A stretch of 5,630 bases of DNA, from NCBI GenBank assembly GCA_039181495.1, contig JBCDCP010000156.1, positions 1 through 5,630 on the forward strand, given 5' to 3'. Origin of the DNA: JBCDCP01 sp039181495 (GTDB taxonomy: Bacteria > Pseudomonadota > Alphaproteobacteria > Rhizobiales > Tepidamorphaceae). The notes under the pieces were generated by a model. That model made no database searches, was not told the DNA's origin, and was given only the letters and a program-made list of their open reading frames with translations. Positions 1-5,630 of this stretch are shown here, one piece after another. The position numbers were made by a program, and so were the translations under genes. How positions within the stretch are numbered: position 1 is the first letter of the stretch; the number at the start of each line of letters is the position of its first letter.

Positions 1-411
1 ATCACGCTGATCCTTGGGTTGCTCGATTGGACCGGACTTGCCCGTGCTGTCCGTTCCAAACTGCTGGCTCTGCGCGAAGAGGACTACGTGACTGCTGCGC
101 AGCTCATGGGCGCAACGCCCAAGCGGATCATCGGCAGGCATCTCATACCTGGCTTCATGAGCCATCTGATCGCGAGTGCGACGATATCGATCCCGACGAT
201 GATCCTGGGTGAAACCGCACTCAGTTTCCTCGGTCTCGGATTGCGGGCACCGATCACATCCTGGGGTGTTTTGTTGACGGAAGCGCAGAACATCTCGGTC
301 GTTGCGCTCTATCCCTGGCTTATGCTGCCAGTGGTGCCCGTGATCCTGGTGATCCTCGCCTACAACTTCCTCGGCGATGGATTACGCGATGCAGCAGACC
401 CGTATAAGTGA
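1..411 (+). CDS. Peptide/nickel-type ABC importer permease (DppC/OppC family), C-terminal part
   Basis: This is the inner-membrane permease subunit of a binding-protein-dependent importer of the dipeptide/oligopeptide class. The frame is open from base 1 and ends at TGA 409-411, giving 136 visible residues; the N-terminal half or more (family length about 280-380) lies off the left edge. The visible TTG at 19 lies inside the conserved helix and is not the real start. The EAA loop that docks on the ATPase is clear: EDYVTAAQLMGATPKRII at residues 27-44, followed by GRHLIP. A typical segment with ILGETALSFLGLGL follows, then a last hydrophobic helix around residues 101-123 and the family ending GDGLRDAADPYK. 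No ATPase gene follows, so its partners would lie upstream. The substrate cannot be named: the family includes peptide, nickel, opine and sugar importers. Family assignment is secure. Confidence 0.95.
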   Translation: MTLILGLLDWTGLARAVRSKLLALREEDYVTAAQLMGATPKRIIGRHLIPGFMSHLIASATISIPTMILGETALSFLGLGLRAPITSWGVLLTEAQNISVVALYPWLMLPVVPVILVILAYNFLGDGLRDAADPYK

Positions 412-425
412 CCGTTCTGCAAGCA

Positions 426-441
426 GCGGGTGCAAATCCGC
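426..441 (+). other. Small hairpin with GCAA tetraloop after the permease gene
   Basis: GCGGGT (426-431) can pair with ATCCGC (436-441), including one G-U pair, closing a GCAA loop of the GNRA type. It begins 14 bases after the permease stop. No T-tract follows, so it does not qualify as a classical intrinsic terminator. It could protect the 3' end of the message, or be chance in GC-rich DNA. Confidence 0.25.
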
Positions 442-510
442 GTGATGGCAGCCGGCGCATGGATTGCAAAGGTGATTCGAAACACGACATTCAACGCGTT
501 TACTGCTAGT

Positions 511-534
511 CTTCGCCGCTTAGGGGCGGCCAAG
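511..534 (+). other. GC-rich imperfect hairpin in the intergenic region
   Basis: CTT-C-GCCGC (511-519) faces GCGGC-C-AAG (526-534) around a TTAGGG loop. That makes eight base pairs with one C-C mismatch. No run of T follows, so a terminator is not supported. It may be a weak rho-dependent or processing structure, or chance. Confidence 0.22.
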
Positions 535-801
535 GACTGGCACATTCTGAAAACCAATTGACGATCAAAAGGAACGTTCAGACAGGGTGCCGGACCTTTG
601 AGGGTTGCCAGCGGGAACCACAACCAGCAAGCGGGCGTAAGATCTGCGTTTGAACTGTGATGAAATGACCGATTGGCGTGACAGCGTAGTCGCCTTCCAA
701 CCTGATCCTTGTCTCTGACATTCATCTGCCATTCAGCCCTCGAGACCTATTGAGCTGGAAACAGTGGATCGGTCCCGTGGCAGACGACTGCCTCGTTCCG
801 T

Positions 802-808
802 GGAGAGG
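802..808 (+). promoter_or_regulatory. Ribosome binding site of the first glycosyltransferase gene
   Basis: GGAGAGG ends five bases before the ATG at 814. It is a strong Shine-Dalgarno match and fixes this ATG as the start, in agreement with the conserved N-terminal beta strand beginning at residue 8. Confidence 0.75.
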
Positions 809-813
809 CCGCC

Positions 814-2037
814 ATGACACGCCGTGGACATGCCCGCGTTCTGATGTACAGCCACGATACGTTTGGGCTGGGCCACCTGCGACGGTGCCGAGCGATCGCC
901 CATGCGCTTGTGGAGCGCTATAGCGGCATTCTCGTTCTGATAATCTCCGGCTCGCCAATCGCCGGGGCGTTTGATTTCCGCGCGCGCGTAGATTTCGTCA
1001 AAGTGCCCAGCGTCATTAAGCTTCACAATGGCGATTACACCTCGCTCGACCGCCACATCGACCTGTCCGAAACGCTAGAGATGCGCCGGACCATGATCCA
1101 TCACCTGGCCGAGAGTTTCGACCCGGATCTGCTTGTCGTAGACAAAGAAGCAATGGGTCTGCGCGGCGAACTTCTCTCAACGCTGAGGATGCTGAAAGAT
1201 CGCGGAACCACACTCGTTCTGGGTCTGCGCGAAGTCATGGATGCGCCGGATCGGCTGCAGAGCGAATGGCAGCGGGCCAACATGATCACCCACATCGATG
1301 AGCTGTACGACCACCTGTGGGTCTACGGGCCGGAAGATTTCTGGGATCCGCTCACCGATCTCGACGTCCCCGCGTCCCTTCGTGATCGCATGACCTACAC
1401 CGGCTACCTCGACCGCACGACGAAACAGGCTCCAACACTGGCCGGACAGCATCTTCCCGAAGATTACATTCTGGTCTCGGCTGGCGGCGGTGGCGATGGC
1501 GCGCCATTGATGCACCAGGTGATGGCGGCGCTGGAGCACGATCGCAGCCTCACGATCCCCACAGTCATGTTGCTCGGACCGTTCATGAAGACCGGCGAAA
1601 GGGAACAGATTCACGCCCGTGCCGCCAGCTTCCCGGAAGTCACGGTGATCGATTTCGACAATCGCGCTGAAGCCATCATGCAACAGGCCACCGCCGTGGT
1701 GTCCATGTGCGGCTACAATACGTTCTGCGAGATTCTGTCCTACGACAAACGAGCGTTGATCGTGCCGCGCACCCACCCGCGTCGCGAGCAGGAACTCCGC
1801 GCGGTTCGTGCCGCCGAACTTGGCATCGTCGATGTGCTGCTGCCAAAGGAGGCGGAGGACCCCGCAACCATGGCAAGCACACTGCATGCGTTGCGTAAGC
1901 GCCCCCGCCCCTCGGAGAGTGGTAATACGCTTTCGCTGGACGGGCTTGATGTCATCTGCGATCTGGTCGGTGATCATTTCGCACGCGAGCGCAGTCAAGA
2001 ACAGCAGGCCGTTCAGCTTGTTGCACGCACGGCCTGA
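814..2037 (+). CDS. MurG-like glycosyltransferase (COG4671 type), first paralogue
   Basis: Predicted cytoplasmic or membrane-associated glycosyltransferase of the GT-B fold, 407 residues, which would transfer a sugar from a nucleotide-sugar donor to an unknown acceptor. The N-terminal domain opens with a beta strand (RVLMYSHD) and the glycine loop FGLGHLRR at residues 17-24, which corresponds to the acceptor-side glycine loop of MurG. The C-terminal donor domain starts near residue 218 with ILVSAGGGGDG (G224-G227). It carries SMCGYNTFCE at 297-306, the typical donor-site helix, and then VPRTHPRREQELRA at 317-330, comparable to the base/ribose-contacting segment of MurG-like enzymes. The start ATG has a strong GGAGAGG site. 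The next gene begins 61 bases on, in the same direction. No signal peptide or membrane span is visible. The fold and class are well supported. Donor and acceptor are unknown, and it is not MurG itself: the sequence and neighbourhood (no peptidoglycan genes) differ. Confidence 0.88.
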   Translation: MTRRGHARVLMYSHDTFGLGHLRRCRAIAHALVERYSGILVLIISGSPIAGAFDFRARVDFVKVPSVIKLHNGDYTSLDRHIDLSETLEMRRTMIHHLAESFDPDLLVVDKEAMGLRGELLSTLRMLKDRGTTLVLGLREVMDAPDRLQSEWQRANMITHIDELYDHLWVYGPEDFWDPLTDLDVPASLRDRMTYTGYLDRTTKQAPTLAGQHLPEDYILVSAGGGGDGAPLMHQVMAALEHDRSLTIPTVMLLGPFMKTGEREQIHARAASFPEVTVIDFDNRAEAIMQQATAVVSMCGYNTFCEILSYDKRALIVPRTHPRREQELRAVRAAELGIVDVLLPKEAEDPATMASTLHALRKRPRPSESGNTLSLDGLDVICDLVGDHFARERSQEQQAVQLVARTA

Positions 2038-2098
2038 TCACTTCATCCGCAATCGCAATCCCATAGCGATCGTAGGGAAATCTGCAGGCTGATCGAAA

Positions 2099-3397
2099 AT
2101 GCCTAAAGACAGCCAACCTTTCCCGGTGCCGGTGGCCTTCGTGCTTAAGGGCTATCCGCGCCTGTCCGAGACGTTCATCGCTCAGGAGATCCTCTCTCTC
2201 GAACGTGCCGGGCTGGACATCCGGCTGTTTTCCATGCGCCACCCGACAGACCGGAAACGCCATCCAATTCATGCGGAGATAAAGGCTCCGGTGACATACC
2301 TGCCGGAGTACCTCCACGATGAGCCGTTGCGGGTGTTGCGCGCCTGGCTAACCGTTCGGCGCTGGCCCGGATACGAGGCCGCGCTGAAAGCCTATCAATG
2401 GGATTTTCGCCGCGACATCAGCCGCAACCGTGTCCGGAGGTTCGGCCAGGCAATGGTTCTGGCCACAGAGTGCCCAAGCGATGTGCGCTGGCTGCATGCC
2501 CATTTCATCCACACTCCGGCGAGCGTTGTCCGTTATGCGGCACTGATGATGGGGTTCAACTGGAGCTGCTCGGCGCACGCCAAGGACATCTGGACCTCGC
2601 AGAACTGGGAGCTTTCCGAGAAGCTCGCCGAGGCGCAATGGACCGTCACCTGTACGGCACACGGTGCCGAACATCTGCGCGGTCTGTCAGCCTCTCCCGA
2701 GAGGGTTCATTTGTCCTATCACGGTCTCGATCTGTCCCGTTTTCCTGCTCCCGAGAACGAACGTCCGACGCGTGATGGCACCGACCCGGCTAACCCGTTG
2801 AGATTGCTGAGCGTCGGCCGTGCCGTGGAGAAGAAGGGTTTCGACCTGCTGATCGATGCGCTGGGTCAATTGCCCTCCAATCTGCACTGGACATTCGAGC
2901 ATATTGGTGGCGGTAGTGATCTCGCACTGCTGAAGAAGCGCGCCGCATCCAACGGTATTGATCGGAACATCACCTGGCATGGCGCACAAGCACAGGAACG
3001 GGTCCTGCAAGCCTACCGCGATGCCGACATATTCGTTCTGCCCTGTCGCATCGCTAAGGGCGGCGACCGGGATGGCCTGCCGAATGTCATCGTCGAGGCG
3101 CAAAGTCAGGGCCTTGCGTGTATTTCGACCGCTGTTTCAGGCGTAACGGAATTGCTCCAGGATGGCCTCAACGGACACGTCTGTCCGCCGGAAGACTCGC
3201 GAGCCATCGCGCAGGCGGTCACCGTACTTGCAGAGGCCCCCGATACCAGGATTGCCATGGGCAAGGCAGGCCAGGGCATTGTCCATGAGCGGTTTGACCA
3301 TGCGCAGTCAATTCGCGACCTGGAGCGGCTGTTCCAAGACACCCTCCCCCGCCCGGACCAGGCGCCTCACAAGCCGTTCGCACGCGCAGCGGAGTAG
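2099..3397 (+). CDS. Glycosyltransferase family 4 (WcaL/AmsK-like)
   Basis: Retaining GT-B glycosyltransferase of 432 residues, of the kind that adds sugars during exopolysaccharide or glycolipid assembly on the cytoplasmic face of the membrane. The N-terminus FVLKGYPRLSETFIAQEI (residues 14-31) is the hallmark of the colanic-acid/amylovoran-type GT4 group. It is followed by HAHFIHTP at 133-140 and SAHAKDIW at 158-165. The donor domain begins near 235 with LSVGRAVEKKG, where R241 and K246 are the expected phosphate-contacting residues. The EX7E-type element is DGLPNVIVE at 325-333, with Asp in place of the first Glu, as is common in this subgroup. ATG 2099 has only a weak upstream AGG (2086-2088), and the 61-base gap contains a tandem CGCAAT repeat (2048-2059) of no known role. 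The stop is three bases before the next start, so co-transcription is likely. Family is confident; sugar specificity is unknown. Confidence 0.92.
   Translation: MPKDSQPFPVPVAFVLKGYPRLSETFIAQEILSLERAGLDIRLFSMRHPTDRKRHPIHAEIKAPVTYLPEYLHDEPLRVLRAWLTVRRWPGYEAALKAYQWDFRRDISRNRVRRFGQAMVLATECPSDVRWLHAHFIHTPASVVRYAALMMGFNWSCSAHAKDIWTSQNWELSEKLAEAQWTVTCTAHGAEHLRGLSASPERVHLSYHGLDLSRFPAPENERPTRDGTDPANPLRLLSVGRAVEKKGFDLLIDALGQLPSNLHWTFEHIGGGSDLALLKKRAASNGIDRNITWHGAQAQERVLQAYRDADIFVLPCRIAKGGDRDGLPNVIVEAQSQGLACISTAVSGVTELLQDGLNGHVCPPEDSRAIAQAVTVLAEAPDTRIAMGKAGQGIVHERFDHAQSIRDLERLFQDTLPRPDQAPHKPFARAAE
3391..3394 (+). promoter_or_regulatory. Ribosome binding site deciding a TTG start
   Basis: GGAG lies inside the last codons of the upstream gene, six bases before TTG 3401. 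The in-frame stop TAG of the previous gene (3395-3397) shares this frame. TTG is the only ATG/GTG/TTG codon between that stop and the conserved RIAFYVQHLLGIGH, so it is the forced start. Confidence 0.7.
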
Positions 3398-3400
3398 CAT

Positions 3401-4576
3401 TTGGGCACGTCTTCTGTCCGGATCGCCTTCTACGTTCAGCACTTGCTGGGCATCGGCCACCTCTACCGTGCACGGCGGATCTGTGATGCGCTGATCAAGA
3501 CCGGCGCGACGGTTTCAATGATCGCTGGCGGCATGCCCTCGCGTGCACTGGAAGACGCGTCATTCGATGTCGTCCAGCTACCGCCCGTCAGATCGGGCGA
3601 TAGCGGGTTTTCGGGTCTCGTCGATGTTCACGGACAGCCAATCGACGATACGTTCAAGAACAATCGCCGCGAGAAGCTGCTACAAGCGGTTTCTGCGCTC
3701 CGACCGCATGTGGTTGTCACCGAAGCCTTTCCCTTCGGGCGGCGACAGATGCGGTTCGAGTTGAACCCGCTGATCGCACAGATTTCGGCACAGCCAGACG
3801 GGCAGCGTCCGGCGTTGCTTTGCTCTATCCGCGATATCCTGCAGGAAGGCCGTAAGCCAGAACGCAATGCCGAAACGGCGGAGCTAATCAATCGGTACTA
3901 CGACGCCGTGCTTGTGCACGGTGATCCGGCCATTAGCCAGCTTGGCGACACCTTCCCCGAAGCCGAGAAGATAGGCGTGCCCATTCACAATACCGGCCTG
4001 GTGGCTCCAACTTCCCAAATCACTCCCCAAAGTGACCAGACGACAAAACCCTACGACATCATCGTTACCGCCGGCGGAGGCGCTGTCGGAAGAGAGTTAC
4101 TGATGGCGGCAGCAGAAGCTGCTGCTCAAGGTCAATTGCCTGGCCGATCGATCGCGCTTGTTACCGGGCCGCAAGCGCCACCAGAGCTCGAACATGAGTT
4201 GAACAAGCAGGCCAACGGCAAGGCCGAGGTCATGACGTTCATTGCCGACCTGCCACGCGCCCTGTCCCAATGCCAATTGTCGATCTCTCAAGCGGGCTAC
4301 AATACGGTTGCCGATGTTCTGACTGCTGGCTGCCGTGCTGTTCTGGTGCCGTTTGCCGATGGCGGAGAGACTGAACAGAGCCGACGGGCGAACGCCTTGG
4401 ATCGCGCGGGCCGGGCTATTGCACTGGATCTCACATCGATAACGTCTGAAACGATCGCACGGGCCGCTGAAAGGGCGATGAAATCGGAGCTCAGACCCTT
4501 TGCCGCCCGGCTGGACGGTGCCGAACGGTCAGCGGCACTTATCGTTTCGGCCGCCCAACAAGCTAGACGCAGCTAA
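3401..4576 (+). CDS. MurG-like glycosyltransferase (COG4671 type), second paralogue
   Basis: Second GT-B glycosyltransferase of the same class as the gene at 814, 391 residues from a TTG start. Its domain plan parallels the first copy. The glycine loop GIGHLYRA is at residues 17-24, TAGGGAVG at 223-230 opens the donor domain, SQAGYNTVAD at 296-305 matches the donor helix (Asp where the first copy has Glu), and VPFADGGETEQSRRANA at 316-332 is closer to the classic MurG-like Gln…Asn-Ala pattern than the first copy is. The two differ heavily between motifs, especially in the acceptor domain, so they probably act on different acceptors or donors rather than being a recent duplication. It starts three bases after the preceding stop, which suggests translational coupling. 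Ends at TAA 4574-4576. No signal peptide or membrane helix. Class is confident; substrate is unknown. Confidence 0.88.
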   Translation: MGTSSVRIAFYVQHLLGIGHLYRARRICDALIKTGATVSMIAGGMPSRALEDASFDVVQLPPVRSGDSGFSGLVDVHGQPIDDTFKNNRREKLLQAVSALRPHVVVTEAFPFGRRQMRFELNPLIAQISAQPDGQRPALLCSIRDILQEGRKPERNAETAELINRYYDAVLVHGDPAISQLGDTFPEAEKIGVPIHNTGLVAPTSQITPQSDQTTKPYDIIVTAGGGAVGRELLMAAAEAAAQGQLPGRSIALVTGPQAPPELEHELNKQANGKAEVMTFIADLPRALSQCQLSISQAGYNTVADVLTAGCRAVLVPFADGGETEQSRRANALDRAGRAIALDLTSITSETIARAAERAMKSELRPFAARLDGAERSAALIVSAAQQARRS

Positions 4577-4640
4577 GAGACTTGCCGGATGTGTCTTCGC
4601 GCCGGTCAGCGTAAAAACACAGAGTCTCGCATAGGCCATT

Positions 4641-4645
4641 GGGGG
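4641..4645 (+). promoter_or_regulatory. Probable ribosome binding site of the ABC exporter gene
   Basis: GGGGG lies five bases before ATG 4651. It is G-rich rather than canonical. A second in-frame ATG at 4681 has no purine-rich site in front of it, although it would still leave the full first helix. 4651 is therefore preferred, but 4681 cannot be excluded. Confidence 0.45.
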
Positions 4646-4650
4646 CATTG

Positions 4651-5630
4651 ATGGCATCGGTTCGGCCAGATGACGATGCGATGGAACCATCGCTCGCCAA
4701 GTACATCTGGCGACACACGAAATCGCAGCAATTGTGGATCCTCAGCATTGTCCTGCTGTCGATGCCCACGTATTTCTTTGCGCTTGATCTGCCCAAACGG
4801 ATTGTCAACGGGCCGATCCAGGGCGAAGGATTTGACGCGCCCGACGCCACCCTTCCCTATATGGGCATCACTCTGCCGGACTTTCTCGGCGGCATAACGC
4901 TATTCGAGGGGCTGGAGTTAGGCCGTTTTGGCGCGCTGGCCTATCTGAGTGCCATATTTCTCCTGCTCGTTTGCGTGAACGGCCTCTTCAAATTCTACAT
5001 CAACACCTACAAAGGCCGGCTTGGCGAACGGATGCTCCGGCGGATGCGCTACGAGTTGGTCGACCGGGTGTTGCGCTTTCCGTTCGCACAATTCCGCAAG
5101 GTCAAACCGTCCGAAGTTTCCACGATGATCAAGGACGAAGTCGAACCCTTGGGCGGCTTCATCGGCGATGCCTTTGTGCTGCCCGTGTTCCTTGGCGGCC
5201 AGGCGCTGACGGCCATGACCTTCATTCTGGTGCAGAGCTTCTGGCTGGGGATGATCGCCTTCGGCATCGTTATGGTTCAGGCCTTCATCATTCCCCGTCT
5301 GCGTCGGCAGTTGATCAGGCTCGCCAAAGAGCGCCAACTGACAGCCCGACAGCTGTCGGGACGGGTTGGCGAGATCGTCGAAGGCGTTGCCGCAATCCGA
5401 ACCAACGATACCTCAAACTATGAGCGTTCCGATATCAGCGCCCGGCTCGGCAAGATTTTCGCGATCCGCTACGAATTCTACCAGCGCAAGTTTTTCATCA
5501 AGTTTCTCAATAACTTCCTGGCTCAGGTAACGCCCTTCCTATTCTACGCGGTGGGCGACTATTTCGCCCGCGTCCGCGCGATGTGCGATCGCTACGGCAT
5601 CTTGCTGTTACTGGATGAGGTGATGTGCGG
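4651..5630 (+). CDS. Type-I ABC exporter transmembrane domain, right end joined to foreign sequence
   Basis: The frame is open from ATG 4651 to the window end (326 codons), with no stop seen. Residues 1 to about 302 are a typical exporter transmembrane domain. A cytoplasmic N-terminus with MEPSLAKYIW (11-20) precedes helix 1 at about 28-45. A long loop of some 45 residues follows, with LDLPKRIVNGPIQG near its start, and then helix 2 at about 94-113. Next come the cytoplasmic stretch FKFYINTYKGRLGERMLRR (113-131) and a coupling region with KDEVEPLGGFIGD (161-173). Helices 3 and 4 span about 171-214. The conserved QLTARQLSGRVGEIVEGV lies at 239-256, and LNNFLAQVTPFLFYAVG at 286-302 begins helix 5. 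After that the family pattern stops: helix 6 and the ATPase domain (Walker A, signature, Walker B) are missing, and the last residues look like a class-III aminotransferase. Position after three glycosyltransferases suggests a glycan or glycolipid exporter. The 74-base gap before it holds no clear terminator, so it may share their transcript. Confidence 0.85.
   Translation, partial: MASVRPDDDAMEPSLAKYIWRHTKSQQLWILSIVLLSMPTYFFALDLPKRIVNGPIQGEGFDAPDATLPYMGITLPDFLGGITLFEGLELGRFGALAYLSAIFLLLVCVNGLFKFYINTYKGRLGERMLRRMRYELVDRVLRFPFAQFRKVKPSEVSTMIKDEVEPLGGFIGDAFVLPVFLGGQALTAMTFILVQSFWLGMIAFGIVMVQAFIIPRLRRQLIRLAKERQLTARQLSGRVGEIVEGVAAIRTNDTSNYERSDISARLGKIFAIRYEFYQRKFFIKFLNNFLAQVTPFLFYAVGDYFARVRAMCDRYGILLLLDEVMC
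5557..5630 (+). other. Class-III aminotransferase-like fragment in frame with the exporter
   Basis: From about residue 303 of the open frame, the translation reads DYFARVRAMCDRYG and then ILLLLDEVMCG. The second half fits the class-III pyridoxal-phosphate aminotransferase signature: two hydrophobics, any residue, Asp-Glu-Val, two residues, Gly. In that family the Asp (residue 322 here) contacts the PLP pyridine nitrogen, and the preceding R-x-x-CDRYG helix is typical. Nothing in an ABC exporter resembles this. Only the piece before the catalytic lysine is present, because the window ends. The boundary is blurred because both families can carry Gly-x-Tyr-Phe at this point. The assignment rests on motif recognition over about 24 residues. 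Confidence 0.75.

Larger units (their letters stand above)
412..813. other. Intergenic region of about 400 bases without a supported gene
   Basis: This stretch separates the permease operon from the glycosyltransferase cluster. I see no protein with recognisable features on either strand. An open frame on the minus strand over 360-725 overlaps the permease end and looks like chance coding, rich in Arg, Ala and Pro without motifs. The region holds two small GC-rich hairpins (426-441 and 511-534). I looked for sigma-70 promoters. TTGACG at 558-563 and TTGAAC at 650-655 resemble -35 boxes, but neither has a credible -10 box 16-18 bases downstream. By position, the region should hold the 3' end of the upstream message and the promoter for the gene at 814. 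That is inference from layout only. Confidence 0.6.

Noticed and set aside
558..586. Possible sigma-70 promoter with TTGACG as -35 box
   Set aside because: The hexamer at the right distance downstream (GACAGG) bears no likeness to TATAAT, and other spacings are no better.
360..725. Minus-strand open frame of 121 codons covering most of the intergenic gap
   Set aside because: It overlaps the end of the permease gene, has no motif, and has a composition that looks like chance coding. Not strong enough to annotate.
893..900. GCGATCGC palindrome, also at 5585-5592, resembling the cyanobacterial HIP1 octamer
   Set aside because: Only two copies in 5.6 kb, both within codons. The protein content does not suggest cyanobacteria, so chance is enough.
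1177..1998. Long open frame of 273 codons on the minus strand opposite the first glycosyltransferase
   Set aside because: It lies wholly inside a gene with clear motifs, has no recognisable domain or ribosome binding site, and is rich in His, Arg and Ala, as antisense frames of GC-rich genes are.
814..2037. Calling the first glycosyltransferase MurG
   Set aside because: It shares the GT-B plan, but the motif sequences differ and no cell-wall division genes are nearby. The COG4671-type label fits better.
2052..2070. ATCGC…GCGAT inverted repeat between the first and second glycosyltransferase genes
   Set aside because: Only five base pairs with a nine-base loop and no T-tract. Too weak for a terminator or regulatory hairpin.
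4109..4125. Perfect 7-base inverted repeat GCAGCAG / CTGCTGC inside the third glycosyltransferase
   Set aside because: It encodes an alanine-rich helix (AAAEAAAQ) and is explained by repeated Ala codons.

Overview
The window reads like part of an alphaproteobacterial chromosome. The basis is moderately high GC, NTG starts with GGAG-type ribosome binding sites, and protein families common in Rhizobiales/Rhodobacterales-like genomes. This is an impression from composition and protein style, and no taxonomic marker gene is present. All supported genes lie on the + strand. Both window edges cut through coding sequence.

Layout. (1) Positions 1-411 hold the C-terminal part of a DppC/OppC-type peptide ABC-importer permease, the last gene of an operon lying mostly off the left edge. 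(2) Positions 412-813 are about 400 bases with no convincing gene. They hold two small GC-rich hairpins without T-tracts and no promoter I can defend, but a new transcription unit should begin here. (3) Positions 814-4576 hold three consecutive glycosyltransferase genes: a MurG-like (GT-B fold, COG4671-type) enzyme, a GT4 enzyme of the WcaL/AmsK-like group, and a second, divergent COG4671-type enzyme. Gaps between them are 61 and 3 bases, so they look like one operon. (4) From 4651 to about 5556, 74 bases further on, is the transmembrane domain of a type-I ABC exporter. This reading frame has no stop before the window end.

Inferred role: the three glycosyltransferases build a glycan or glycolipid whose structure cannot be read from the sequence, and the ABC exporter moves it, or its lipid-linked form, across the inner membrane. 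The peptide permease at the left is probably an unrelated neighbour.

The most unusual observation is at the right end. The exporter reading frame passes without a frameshift, around 5554-5568, into about 60 bases encoding the start of the conserved PLP-site region of a class-III aminotransferase (…CDRYGILLLLDEVMCG). The remaining exporter helices and the ATPase domain are absent. The likeliest explanation is a chimeric join, either assembly error or recombination at a shared Gly-x-Tyr-Phe-Ala-like stretch. A designed fusion protein would make no structural sense here.
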